Part shown: positions 7,694 to 16,295 of the stretch, piece after piece
Layout of the letters: every line of letters begins with the position of its first letter
Position numbering within the stretch: the stretch's first letter is position 1
Assembly: GCA_029261875.1 (NCBI GenBank)
Contig: JAJDAL010000041.1
Coordinates: 36,383-100,382 of the forward strand
Direction of reading: 5' to 3'
Length of the DNA stretch: 64,000 nucleotides
Source: Deltaproteobacteria bacterium
Lineage (GTDB): Bacteria; Myxococcota_A; UBA9160; JAJDAL01
The notes under the pieces: model-generated
Databases searched by the model: none
What the model was told of the DNA's origin: nothing
What the model saw: the letters and a program-made list of their open reading frames with translations, nothing else
Made by a program: the position numbers and the translations under genes

Positions 7694-8987
7694 CTTCTCT
7701 CCTCGTGGCGGCCAAGGCCGCGGTCGTCGGTGCACCCAGTCGAAAATGTTCGAGCTCCGCGGCGGCGCACGCCGCGGGATCGAGAACCCCATAGGGATCG
7801 ATCAACACACGCCCAGCCATGGCGCGCGCGAGCGCCTTGGGGTCGAGTTCCGCAAACTCCCGCCAGGGCGTCATGATGCAGACCGCGTCCGCACCCCGGC
7901 AGGCGTCCAGTGGGGTCTTCGCCGGCACGACCCCGGAAACGGAGTCGGCGGGTACCGCGGGATCGTAGGCGTGCAGTTCGCGCGGCCCCAACGCCGCCAC
8001 CAGGGCCAGGGACGGCGAGTTCTTGACCGACGCCGTGTCTTGCTTGTAGGCGAGCCCCAGAATTCCCAGCACCGCGTCGGGTCGTTGGGCAAACACTTCG
8101 CTCGCGAGTGTGCGCAGCACCCAATCGCGACGGTAGCGACTATTGCGCAGCTGAGCGCTCACCACCCCCGCGTCGGCACCCAGCTCTTCCCCGAAGCGAA
8201 CGATCGTGGCGAGATCCCGCTCGAGATTCCCCCCGGCGATCCCGAGCCCCGGAGAGAGATACGCGTATTCACCGATGCGTCGATCCAAGCGCAGGGCCGG
8301 CACGATCTCGCTCCAATCCGCCCCCACCCCTTCGCAGATTTCCGCCAGTGTGTTCGCGACCGAAATCGACCCCACCAAGCACAAGTTGATCGAAATTTTT
8401 GCGAGCTCGGCGCTTTCGAAACGCATGGGGAGAACCGGACAACCGAAGCGCGCCAGAAACGTCGCATAAGCGTCCGGAAGCGCGCTGGCGGGATCCGCAC
8501 AGCCGATGATGAAACGCTCGGGTTCCAGGGCGCGCTCCATCCCGCGCCCGAAGATCAGGGTTTCGACCTGGTAGTAGAGCATTCGGTCGGGGCGAACGCG
8601 CGGGCGCGTAAAACCCGGCGGAACCTGGCTCAGGATCACCAACACCGCATCGGGGGACATGTGGCCCGACACCGTGTCGAACAACGCTTCGAGCCCCGAA
8701 AGGTCGCTCCCGCCGCAGTCGTCCGTCGGAACGTCCGGCGCGACGTACACCACATCGCAGCGCGCCAGATCGCCCGGTTTCGCGGTGAAGTGAAGTTTGT
8801 CGCGATGCTGCGCCGCCAACTCGGCCAAGTCGGGTTCGACGACCGGATAGCGCCCGGCCGCAATGGCTCCTACGCGCTCTCCGTCGGCGTCGAAGCATTC
8901 CACGTCGAATCCCTTCGCGGCGGCCGCGATGGCGGAGCACAGTCCCAGATGGGTCATCCCCGCGTATCCGATCACGGGTTGACTCAT
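7680..8987 (-). CDS. UDP-glucose/GDP-mannose dehydrogenase family protein lacking the catalytic Cys
   Basis: 435-residue member of the nucleotide-sugar dehydrogenase family, with N-terminal NAD domain (IGYAGMTHLGL, 6-16), central domain with conserved ESAELAKISIN (Lys197, Asn201) and C-terminal substrate domain (LGLAYKQDT). In UDP-glucose dehydrogenases the active-site Cys sits in a GGSCxxKD motif; here the segment reads AGGNLERDL with Asn254 in that place. A normal four-electron oxidation to an acid through a thioester is therefore unlikely. A two-electron oxidation to the aldehyde or ketone is one possibility. The start overlaps the stop of the Gfo/Idh gene (ATGA). Confidence 0.85.
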   Translation of the reverse strand: MSQPVIGYAGMTHLGLCSAIAAAAKGFDVECFDADGERVGAIAAGRYPVVEPDLAELAAQHRDKLHFTAKPGDLARCDVVYVAPDVPTDDCGGSDLSGLEALFDTVSGHMSPDAVLVILSQVPPGFTRPRVRPDRMLYYQVETLIFGRGMERALEPERFIIGCADPASALPDAYATFLARFGCPVLPMRFESAELAKISINLCLVGSISVANTLAEICEGVGADWSEIVPALRLDRRIGEYAYLSPGLGIAGGNLERDLATIVRFGEELGADAGVVSAQLRNSRYRRDWVLRTLASEVFAQRPDAVLGILGLAYKQDTASVKNSPSLALVAALGPRELHAYDPAVPADSVSGVVPAKTPLDACRGADAVCIMTPWREFAELDPKALARAMAGRVLIDPYGVLDPAACAAAELEHFRLGAPTTAALAATRREDAGT

Positions 8988-9913
8988 GCCCCCTCCCCCG
9001 CCAGGGCTTCGGCTTCGAGCCCCTGCAGGGCCCCCTGGATCCAGCGATCGTTCTCGATGTTGGTCCCGGTCCCGGCGGCGCAGAGTTTGCGGAAATGGGC
9101 GTATTCGAGCTCCCAGGTCGGGTCCGCTTGTACCAGCGTGGCGGAATCTTCCGGCGGCCGGCCGCTCGGCAGCACCCGGGTGCGAAGGGTGAAGGTCGAC
9201 GGGCCCCACTTGCACAGGGAGTCGATGTGGGCGCTGCCCTTTTCTCCGTAGATGTCCGCGCGAAAATGGTTTCGCCAGGAGAGCAGCGTCATCTCGAACT
9301 CGAGCGCGGGGGTTCCCGGCGCGTCGAAGCGCACGTGATCGAAGGCCTGATTCTCGAAGCAATGGGCGGCGCGCACGCGAAACACGCTTTCGCGCCGACC
9401 GAACCAGAACAGCGCCGTATCGAGCAGGTGCGAACCCAGATCCGGCAGCACTCCGGCGCCGCGGTCCCGCCAGACGGATTCGCGCACCTCACGCGCCGTC
9501 CCGTTTCCGTAGAACAGGCGCGCGAAATACACATTGCCCAGCTGCTTCGAATCCAAGACTTCCTTCATGCGAACGAAGTGCGGTTCGAAGCGGTGGTTGT
9601 AGGCCGTGTAACACACGACCTGCTTTTTCTGAGCGAGTTCCATGAGCCCGCACAGTTGCGCATCGCTGGCGGCGACGAGTGGCTTCTCCACCAACACGTG
9701 CTTCCCGTTCTCCAGCAAGTAGGTCAACAGCTCGAGCTTGGCCCCGTCGGGAACGCAGCAAAGGGCCGCGTCGTAATCGCCCAGGGGCACGTCTTCGACC
9801 TTGCGGTACTCGGCTTCGATGTTGACGGGATCCACGCTGGCGATCGCGTCCGTCCCCGCCACGCGCCGGCGCTTCACGCCCTGAACGCCGAGACCCACCA
9901 CTATGATCTTCAT
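8984..9913 (-). CDS. Gfo/Idh/MocA family oxidoreductase
   Basis: NAD(P)-dependent sugar oxidoreductase of 309 residues. The N-terminal Rossmann motif VGLGVQG is at residues 6-12 and the family-typical EKP at 76-78, followed by the alpha/beta substrate domain (YTAYNHRF). Enzymes of this family oxidise or reduce sugar hydroxyls or ketones, for example at C3 of nucleotide sugars. It lies between the nucleotidyltransferase-PfkB fusion (18-base gap) and the dehydrogenase-like gene (4-base overlap), so it probably acts on the same sugar pathway. Confidence 0.88.
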   Translation of the reverse strand: MKIIVVGLGVQGVKRRRVAGTDAIASVDPVNIEAEYRKVEDVPLGDYDAALCCVPDGAKLELLTYLLENGKHVLVEKPLVAASDAQLCGLMELAQKKQVVCYTAYNHRFEPHFVRMKEVLDSKQLGNVYFARLFYGNGTAREVRESVWRDRGAGVLPDLGSHLLDTALFWFGRRESVFRVRAAHCFENQAFDHVRFDAPGTPALEFEMTLLSWRNHFRADIYGEKGSAHIDSLCKWGPSTFTLRTRVLPSGRPPEDSATLVQADPTWELEYAHFRKLCAAGTGTNIENDRWIQGALQGLEAEALAGEGA

Positions 9914-9931
9914 CGCGGTCCCGGCCCTCCG

Positions 9932-11485
9932 TCAGCCGAAATTGGCGTGACGTTCGGCCTGGGCGAGCTTGCCCAGAACGTCGTCGGGCGCCACGGGGAC
10001 GTTCCCGTCGTGCTCACATTCCACCGCTGCCGCAAAGGATCCCAACACGGCGGCGATGACTTCGTTCCCCGTCGCCACCATGGCGAGGGTCGAGTAGGCG
10101 AGCAATGCGTCGCCGGCGCCGACGGCGTCGAGGACATTGTCCGTAAAGCTGTCGACGACCAGGAAGGAGCGCACGTCCTCTCGATTGGGACGTTGGCGGT
10201 ATACGATCGAGCCGCGATCGCCGAGTTTCAAAATCAATGTCTTGCAGCCCGCGCGGTCATACAGGAGCCGACCCAGGGGACGCACCACGGAGTCCTGATC
10301 CCCCAAGGCGAAGCGGGCTTCGCGCTCGTTTGGGGTAATGAGGTCGAAGCCGTGAAATTCGAGAATATTTCCCCAGCGGCTCGCCACCTGACTGTCCGCC
10401 ACGCGATACACGCCCTCGGGAATGGCTTCGATCAATGCGGGAATGGTGCGTCGATCGAAGATACCGTGGCGAAAATCGCTGAACACCAGGGCATCGGATC
10501 GGGTCTGCTCCACGCCTTGCTGTAGCTCCGCGAGGATCTTGTCCGAAATGGTGCGATTGTCGAGCGTGTCGACTTTCAACAGGCGATAGCCTCCGGCGAT
10601 GAAGGCATTCTTGTTGGTCGTCGGACGCGTCGGGTCGACAATGGCGCGGCAATCGACGCCGGCGTCGGACATTTCATCCAGAACGAAATCCTTGAACGCG
10701 TCGTCGCCCAGCACAGTCGAGAACACGACCTCGGCTCCGGCGGCCCGCAGGTGCTTCGCCACGACCGCCGCACCGCCGGCGAAATCGTCCTGGTGGTCGC
10801 GCCGCACGCTGAAGGTCGGCGTCTTGGTGTTACCACCGATCAGCGTCGTATGGGTGTAGCTGTCGACGATCGTGTCACCCACCACGTGGACCCGCAGCCC
10901 CGCGATCTTCGACAACGCGGCGTGGAAGTCCTGGAACCCGAGCCCCTCGGCTTCCATCAGGGCGAGCAGCTTCTCGGTCCGCAGATTCGGCGGCGCGGTT
11001 TCGATCAGATTCGACGACGAGTAGACGATGTCGCCGGGGGTGAAGATCACCTCCCCGCCGTAGCTCTCGAGGACTTTGACTTCTTCCTCGGTCCGCGGGT
11101 GGAGTCCACCGTTGACGTACTCGTATCCCTTGGCGAAGTAGTCCGGTTGCAGGGTCTTGAGATTCTCGATCGGCGTCGGATTCGGGTCGATGATCACGTA
11201 ATCGACCGTCTCGAGCGCCGCCAGGTTCATGGCGCGCAATTCCTCGGGCACGAAGGGTCGAAAATTGGCCTTCCGGATGTGTTCGTCACTCGTCAAGCTC
11301 GCCACGAGAATGTCGCCCTTGCTGCGCGCATAGATGAGGTGGCGAATGTGTCCCGGGTGGACCACATCGAACGTCCCGTGACACATGATCACTTTCTTCT
11401 TGCGCGGGCGCGGGCCCACGATCTCTTGCAGCTCTTGCGCACTCTTGATCTTGCGGCGGAAATCTCCGTCGATCAGCGGCTTCAT
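9932..11485 (-). CDS. Bifunctional nucleotidyltransferase-PfkB kinase fusion (HldE-like, domains in reverse order)
   Basis: 517-residue fusion. Residues about 30-160 are a cytidylyltransferase-like domain with GTFDVVHPGH at 37-46. Residues about 190-500 form a PfkB/ribokinase domain with two glycines in FAGGAA and the catalytic DAVGAGD at 453-459. E. coli HldE has the kinase first and the transferase second, so the order here is inverted. By analogy it phosphorylates a heptose or related sugar phosphate at C1 and then transfers a nucleotide. GmhB-like phosphatase three genes upstream supports a heptose route. Start ATG at 11485 overlaps the upstream epimerase stop. Confidence 0.85.
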   Translation of the reverse strand: MKPLIDGDFRRKIKSAQELQEIVGPRPRKKKVIMCHGTFDVVHPGHIRHLIYARSKGDILVASLTSDEHIRKANFRPFVPEELRAMNLAALETVDYVIIDPNPTPIENLKTLQPDYFAKGYEYVNGGLHPRTEEEVKVLESYGGEVIFTPGDIVYSSSNLIETAPPNLRTEKLLALMEAEGLGFQDFHAALSKIAGLRVHVVGDTIVDSYTHTTLIGGNTKTPTFSVRRDHQDDFAGGAAVVAKHLRAAGAEVVFSTVLGDDAFKDFVLDEMSDAGVDCRAIVDPTRPTTNKNAFIAGGYRLLKVDTLDNRTISDKILAELQQGVEQTRSDALVFSDFRHGIFDRRTIPALIEAIPEGVYRVADSQVASRWGNILEFHGFDLITPNEREARFALGDQDSVVRPLGRLLYDRAGCKTLILKLGDRGSIVYRQRPNREDVRSFLVVDSFTDNVLDAVGAGDALLAYSTLAMVATGNEVIAAVLGSFAAAVECEHDGNVPVAPDDVLGKLAQAERHANFG

Positions 11486-12495
11486 CGGTCCCCCTTCGAT
11501 GAAAGCGCCTCGAACCACCCTTCGGTGGCCTGGGCGATGGTTTCCGGATTCCAGAGCGGCGCGTCGCGCCAATCGTCGATCCGCTCGAGCACACGCGCCA
11601 CCCCCTCCTCGAAGGGCACCGCGGGTTCCCAACCGAGCTCCGTTCGTATCTTGCCCGTGTCCGCCCAGGTGCACTCGGGCTCGCCCGGGCGCTTGGGAAT
11701 GCGGACGACCGGCCCGCCGAGAAGTTCGATCAGCCGATTGACGGATTGCGGCTTCCCGGCGCCCACGTTGTAGATCTCGCCGGTCCGATCGGTGTCCGCG
11801 GCCGCCAGAAACGCGCGCGCCACATCGCTCGCGTAGATGAAATCGCGCGTCTGTTCCCCGTCCCCGACCACGGTGAAGGGCTCGCCCGCCAGCTTTTGAC
11901 GCAGAAAGACGCCAAACACGGCCCCATAGGCGCCGGTGGTACGCGAGCGGATCCCGTAGGCGTTGAAGATGCGCACGCTGTTCACGGGCAAGTCGTAGAC
12001 GCGGTTCCAATGAAACACGGCCTGCTCGCCCTGGAATTTCGAGAGCGCGTAGGGGTACTGCGGATCGATCGGGTGATCTTCGCGCGTGGGAACCGCCGCC
12101 AACCCGTAACAGGACGAAGACGCGGCGTACACGAGCTTTTCGACGCCTGCCGCCCGGGCGCATTCCAGCACCTGCACCGTACCCATTACGTTGGTGGACA
12201 TGTAGTCGAGGGGCTGATCGATCGAAGGAACGATGTCGCCGATGCCTGCGAAGTGGAATACGAATCGCGCGTCCGCGAAAATGGAACTTTTGACGTTCTG
12301 CTCGCGAATGTCGCCCAGCTCGAAGGAAAGCCTCGCGTCGCCCGCATGCTGGGCGAGATTCGACTCGCGACCGCCGATCAGGTTATCGAGCACCCGGACC
12401 TCGAAATCGCGCTCCAGCAACACGTCCACCATGTGGCTGCCGATGAACCCGGCGCCTCCGGTCACGACGGCGATATCGGCCCTGCCCAACGTCAT
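11482..12495 (-). CDS. NAD-dependent nucleotide-sugar epimerase/dehydratase (GalE-like)
   Basis: Extended SDR of 337 residues. GGAGFIGS at 13-20 binds NAD, AASSSCYG holds the catalytic Ser near 127, and Tyr149/Lys153 (YALSK) are intact. Conserved DGEQTRDFIYASD near the C-terminal domain is typical of UDP-glucose 4-epimerases and related GDP- or dTDP-sugar enzymes. It begins 4 bases inside the end of the next epimerase gene and ends inside the start of the kinase fusion. Substrate unknown; UDP-hexose epimerisation or GDP-heptose modification are both plausible. Confidence 0.9.
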   Translation of the reverse strand: MTLGRADIAVVTGGAGFIGSHMVDVLLERDFEVRVLDNLIGGRESNLAQHAGDARLSFELGDIREQNVKSSIFADARFVFHFAGIGDIVPSIDQPLDYMSTNVMGTVQVLECARAAGVEKLVYAASSSCYGLAAVPTREDHPIDPQYPYALSKFQGEQAVFHWNRVYDLPVNSVRIFNAYGIRSRTTGAYGAVFGVFLRQKLAGEPFTVVGDGEQTRDFIYASDVARAFLAAADTDRTGEIYNVGAGKPQSVNRLIELLGGPVVRIPKRPGEPECTWADTGKIRTELGWEPAVPFEEGVARVLERIDDWRDAPLWNPETIAQATEGWFEALSSKGDR

Positions 12496-13490
12496 TTCGC
12501 GTGGACTTCCTTCATGGTGCGGACGTTGAAGTAGCGTTCATCGGTCATGGAGTCCGGGAGCTTGCCGGCGCTGAAGGCCCGACAGAGATCCCGCACCGCG
12601 TCCTCGACCGAACGCTTGGGCTCGAATCCGAGCACGCGCCGAATCTTGTCGGAATTGATGTGATACGAGCGATTGTCGTCCGTGGGCGTGGTGACGATTT
12701 CGATCTCGCCCTTATCGGGGAATTCCTTCCCCACCACATTGCGCACCACATGCGCGATCTCGCCAATCGTGAGATTCTGATACCCGATATTGAAGACCTC
12801 CCCCTGGATCTTCTCCGCCGGCGCTTCCACGAACAGCTGATAGGCATCCGCCATGTCCTGGATATGGAGATTGGGACGCATCTGCTTGCCACCAAACACC
12901 TTGATCTGACCGGTGTTGACCGCGTGATTGGTCAGAATGTTGACCGACAGATCCAATCGCGTGCGCGGGCTATACCCGCAAATGGTCGCCGGGCGCAGCG
13001 CGACGGTGGTGAAATCCGGACCGGCGTGCTTGAAGAGCAGCGGCTCGCACATCCCCTTGAACTTGTTGTAGAGCGTCAGCGGAACCAGCGGGTGCTCTTC
13101 GGTGACGTCGGGTTGATCGCTCACGCCGTACACGGAACTCGAAGAACAGTAGATGAAGCGCTTCACACCAGCGGCCTTGGCGGCGACCACCATCGGCTCG
13201 AAACAATCGAAATTGATCGATTTACTGAGGTTCTCATCCAGCTCGAAACTCGGGTCGTTCGAGATACAGGCGAGGTGGAGCACCGTATCGATTCCCTCGA
13301 AGGCGGTGGCGAGGGAAGCCGTATCGCGGATGTCGCCTTCGAGGACGGTCAAATTCGGATGCTTCGGAAGCGTCTCGTTTCCGAAGAAGAGAATATCGAA
13401 GACCGTGACGTCGTAACCCGCATCGAGGAGCTGCGGCGTCAGGACATTGCCCACGTAGCCCGCTCCTCCCGTGACCAGCACTCGCTTCAT
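12492..13490 (-). CDS. NAD-dependent nucleotide-sugar epimerase
   Basis: Second extended SDR of the operon, 332 residues. GGAGYVGN at 8-15, CSSSSVYG with catalytic Ser near 117, Tyr141/Lys145 in YNKFK. Start ATG at 13490 (MKRVLVTGG) is chosen over longer in-frame extensions because the Rossmann strand begins there and it overlaps the upstream GmhB-like stop by 4 bases. Sequence is distinct from the neighbouring epimerase, so the two probably act in succession, for example 3,5- or 4-epimerisation plus reduction of a GDP-heptose. Confidence 0.88.
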   Translation of the reverse strand: MKRVLVTGGAGYVGNVLTPQLLDAGYDVTVFDILFFGNETLPKHPNLTVLEGDIRDTASLATAFEGIDTVLHLACISNDPSFELDENLSKSINFDCFEPMVVAAKAAGVKRFIYCSSSSVYGVSDQPDVTEEHPLVPLTLYNKFKGMCEPLLFKHAGPDFTTVALRPATICGYSPRTRLDLSVNILTNHAVNTGQIKVFGGKQMRPNLHIQDMADAYQLFVEAPAEKIQGEVFNIGYQNLTIGEIAHVVRNVVGKEFPDKGEIEIVTTPTDDNRSYHINSDKIRRVLGFEPKRSVEDAVRDLCRAFSAGKLPDSMTDERYFNVRTMKEVHAK

Positions 13491-14068
13491 CGATCTTCCC
13501 CTTCTTTGCCGGCGCCGCCCACAGACGTTCGCTCGCTGGCCAAAACTTTCAGAATGATTTCTCCGGCTTCGGGAAGCCCAAGGGCGATCCAATCCGGCGA
13601 TTCCGCTTCGCGTTCGCGGTAACCCCGATTGATCCAAATCGTCCGACACCCGGCGGCGCGTCCTGCACCGACGTCCCGCCAGCGATCACCGACGAGAAAA
13701 CTCTCGGAGAGTTCCAGGTCCCCTTCGCGGGCCGCATCGAACAGCATCCCCGGCTTGGGCTTACGGCAGGAACAGGCATCCGCATCCACGTGGAAACACG
13801 TGCGGATGTCGTCGATCGGGAGCGTCGTGCGCAATCGCTCGTGCATGGCATCGACCACTTCTCGGCGTTGCACACCCGTCCGAACGTCCGGCTGATTCGT
13901 CACCACCACCACCCGCATCCCAGCGGACCGAAAGCGCGCGAGGGCTTCGGGCACACCGGGCAACAACTCGAATGCATCCAAGCTATCCGGGGGATAGGGC
14001 TTCCCATCGCGCACGACGGCGCGATTGATCACTCCATCCCGGTCGAGAAATACGGCGCGTCGACTCAA
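13487..14068 (-). CDS. gmhB: D-glycero-D-manno-heptose-1,7-bisphosphate 7-phosphatase-like HAD hydrolase
   Basis: HAD-family phosphatase of 193 residues, the normal GmhB length. The nucleophile motif FLDRDGVIN supplies Asp9 and Asp11. The GmhB-specific zinc site is recognisable as Cys91-x-His93 and Cys99-x-Cys101. GDRWRDVGAG gives the C-terminal acidic motif. In heptose biosynthesis GmhB removes the 7-phosphate before nucleotide transfer. Start is taken as TTG at 14068, overlapping the upstream TGA, because the HAD strand begins four residues later; a longer frame upstream is inside the methyltransferase gene. A histidinol-phosphate phosphatase is the main alternative. Confidence 0.88.
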   Translation of the reverse strand: MSRRAVFLDRDGVINRAVVRDGKPYPPDSLDAFELLPGVPEALARFRSAGMRVVVVTNQPDVRTGVQRREVVDAMHERLRTTLPIDDIRTCFHVDADACSCRKPKPGMLFDAAREGDLELSESFLVGDRWRDVGAGRAAGCRTIWINRGYREREAESPDWIALGLPEAGEIILKVLASERTSVGGAGKEGEDR

Positions 14069-14841
14069 GCGAGATCGACCTCCAGATTCTCGGGATCCTC
14101 GTACGCGATATAGGACCGGCCCCACCAACCGATGTCGAGGTGCCGCACGAAGCGCAGCCGGCTCCGCTTGCGAAACTCGATGAAGGCGCGCGAAACCCCC
14201 TTGACGGGCGAGCCCTTGTAGCCCGCAAACAAGTCATCGATGTACAGCACACTGCCTTCTTGAAGCAGAGGCTCGATGAAATCGAACACCGGGACCGCGG
14301 ACTCGTAGAGATCGCAGTCGATACACGCGAGGGAAACCTTGCGCTGCTCCTCGGCGAAGCGTTGCGAAAGCGCGGGGGTGAGGGAATCCGCATAGAACCC
14401 CTTGATGGTTTCCACATGGTCGACGAAATGACCCTGCTCGTTGATCATCTTCAGGAATTCGTCTTCGGACGTCGCCAGGGCACCGCGCTTCCAGATTTCC
14501 ACCGACGGATCCGAAGTCGCATCCGGCAACCCTTCGAAGCTGTCGAACGCGAAGAATTTCATCTCGTTGAGGTTGTGGCGGCGCGCTTCCGTGAGCGCCA
14601 TCCGGAACGTGCGCGCGCGGTGGCAGCCGAACTCCAGGTAATCGCCGTGCACGCGGTTGTCCGTCAGAAAATCGAAGGTCCGCGTGTAGAAGCGATACTT
14701 CTCGGTCTGGCGATTCGCCTGGTTGTACGCGATCTCGGAATCCCGATCCCAGTCGCGCAGTTCGCTGCCATTGGGCAAATGAACCCACGGCTCACCGTCT
14801 ACGGCTTGGATGTCGACCGACGGATTCTTGGGGGTGGTCAT
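14065..14841 (-). CDS. TylF/MycF-like O-methyltransferase
   Basis: 258-residue SAM-dependent methyltransferase. YLEFGCHRARTF at 68-79 is the SAM site, FFAFDSFEGLP and IDCDLYES with a later IDDLFAGY match the metal- and substrate-binding acidic residues of the TylF/MycF macrolide-sugar O-methyltransferase family. Members methylate sugar hydroxyls of antibiotics and glycans. It follows the flavoprotein gene by 38 bases. A role in methylating a deoxy- or heptose sugar of this locus is inferred. Confidence 0.85.
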   Translation of the reverse strand: MTTPKNPSVDIQAVDGEPWVHLPNGSELRDWDRDSEIAYNQANRQTEKYRFYTRTFDFLTDNRVHGDYLEFGCHRARTFRMALTEARRHNLNEMKFFAFDSFEGLPDATSDPSVEIWKRGALATSEDEFLKMINEQGHFVDHVETIKGFYADSLTPALSQRFAEEQRKVSLACIDCDLYESAVPVFDFIEPLLQEGSVLYIDDLFAGYKGSPVKGVSRAFIEFRKRSRLRFVRHLDIGWWGRSYIAYEDPENLEVDLA

Positions 14842-14879
14842 GACTTTCCTATTCTCCGCGCGGCGTCCCGCGGTTGCAT

Positions 14880-15992
14880 TCAGGATCGAAGGGCTTCAGC
14901 GACCTTCATGGCGTGGTCAATCGTGTCATCGATGTCGACGTTGTAGAGATACGAACCGGCTCGACCGATGGAGAAAACGTCGTCCGGCATCTCGGCGAAG
15001 TACTTCTGCGCCTTGGCCTTCTCGGACTCGAAGGGCATCGGGTAGAGCTTGTTGACCGCCGACGGGATCTCGAGCCCGAGCAGCGTGGTCGGCGCCTTGT
15101 GCTTGGTGAATTTCTTGTATTCGACGATGCGCGTGAAGCGTTCCTTGCCCGCGTAGTAACAGAAGTAGACGTGCTCCGGAAACGCGAATTCCGTCGGCAA
15201 AACGATGGGATGGAATTCGCGCCCTACGTAGGGCAGCTCACCGTGAGAATAGTCGAACAGAATGTCGGGCGAGATCGTGCTCACGATGATGTCGAAACGC
15301 CTTCGCTCGCCGCCGATCACCACTTCCTTGTTGGGAATGTCATAGGCCTCGATCCGTGTGCCGAGGTGAACCGTGGCGTCGCGGGCCGCGATATCGAAGA
15401 AATCGTCGTAGCCGTTGGGAGCGATCGGGTACGCGGACATCGCGGTGTCCCAAGCGGCGCGCGGCCCTTCCTTGATCGTCACCCCTTTGGGCGACCAGGC
15501 GAAGTCGTCGATCTGCTTGTTGTCTTCGATGCGCCACATCTTGGTCGAATAGCCGTCGACGAACTTCTCGTAGAGCGTGCGCCCCACGGATTGAATCCAA
15601 TATTCCTCGAAATTCTTGGCCGCGACGGCGCCCGTGAGTTCCGACAGCTCGCTTTGAATCTGTTTGCTTTCGGGCATGGTGGGGATGTCATCGCGATGAA
15701 TCGGGTAGTGGTAGAAGGCGCCATCGCCTTCGATGTAGGTCAGGAATTCGTGATCCGGGCAACGCCGCAGCGGAACGTACTTGTTGAGGTATTCGTAGAC
15801 GTGAGGAAACGGCGTCAGGAAATGACGCGGCCCAAAGGTGTGGGGGTGCCCGCCGTGCCACATGGTCCGAACGCCGGCACCCAGAAACGGGTTGGCTTCG
15901 ACCAACGTCACGTCCCAGCCACCCATCAGGGACAGTTGGTGTGCACTCGCGCACCCCGCAAAGCCCCCGCCAATCACCAATGCGGTTTTCAA
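14880..15992 (-). CDS. UDP-galactopyranose mutase-like flavoprotein
   Basis: FAD-dependent protein of 370 residues, first gene of the leftward operon. The N-terminal dinucleotide motif GGGFAG (8-13) is followed by FGPRHFLTPFPHVYEYLNKY, which parallels the HxFGPHxFHT and NxVWxYVN segments of Glf proteins. Glf converts UDP-galactopyranose to the furanose form by a flavin-sugar adduct. The sequence is divergent, so a mutase for another nucleotide sugar or an amine-oxidase-like enzyme is possible. Start TTG at 15992 is supported by GGGAGGGG just upstream and by the immediate beta-strand KTALVIGGG. Confidence 0.75.
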   Translation of the reverse strand: MKTALVIGGGFAGCASAHQLSLMGGWDVTLVEANPFLGAGVRTMWHGGHPHTFGPRHFLTPFPHVYEYLNKYVPLRRCPDHEFLTYIEGDGAFYHYPIHRDDIPTMPESKQIQSELSELTGAVAAKNFEEYWIQSVGRTLYEKFVDGYSTKMWRIEDNKQIDDFAWSPKGVTIKEGPRAAWDTAMSAYPIAPNGYDDFFDIAARDATVHLGTRIEAYDIPNKEVVIGGERRRFDIIVSTISPDILFDYSHGELPYVGREFHPIVLPTEFAFPEHVYFCYYAGKERFTRIVEYKKFTKHKAPTTLLGLEIPSAVNKLYPMPFESEKAKAQKYFAEMPDDVFSIGRAGSYLYNVDIDDTIDHAMKVAEALRS

Positions 15993-16295
15993 GATGCCCC
16001 TCCCAAAATGAGTCGACTCGAATCGAGAGCCGATTGCTACAGATCGACGGCACCCCAGCTTCTGGGTGCTCACGGATCCGCGCCAGTGATTGACCGCTCG
16101 GCCGTCTGGCCGTACGGACAAAACACCGTTTCCACCCCGCAGCGCAGGGAGGGGGGGCGCGCCGCCGGGAGCAGAGCCCGCGAGTCGTTCGCCGGCTCGC
16201 GTCTGCCTGCCGTCGGTATATTTCGAGTTTTCGCGCGTGGTGTCAATCGGCCGCAGCGAATCTTTGAAGGAAAGTTTGAAAGGAAGCACCCCCCC
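15993..16295. other. 303-base intergenic region with candidate leftward promoter
   Basis: No coding frame with credible features is seen here. It separates the NUDIX gene from the 15-gene leftward operon. On the minus strand a perfect TTGACA occurs at 16241-16246, with AT-rich candidates for the -10 at 16214-16223 (AAATAT at a 17-base spacing, or TATACC further down). This would give a leader of about 220 bases before the TTG start at 15992. The plus-strand part from 16141 is very G-rich. The promoter call is tentative. Confidence 0.4.

Noticed and set aside
7642..8124. Overlapping minus-strand open frames inside the dehydrogenase-like gene, and similar long antisense frames throughout
   Set aside because: High G+C content keeps antisense and shifted frames open. 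They are Arg/Pro/Gly/Ala-rich, lack ribosome-binding sites and family motifs, and lie inside well-identified genes.
9932..12163. Long open frame reading through from the epimerase gene into the HldE-like fusion
   Set aside because: The upstream 225 codons are out of frame with a clear epimerase and read as Arg/Gly-rich shadow. The ATG at 11485 begins the real protein and overlaps the epimerase stop.
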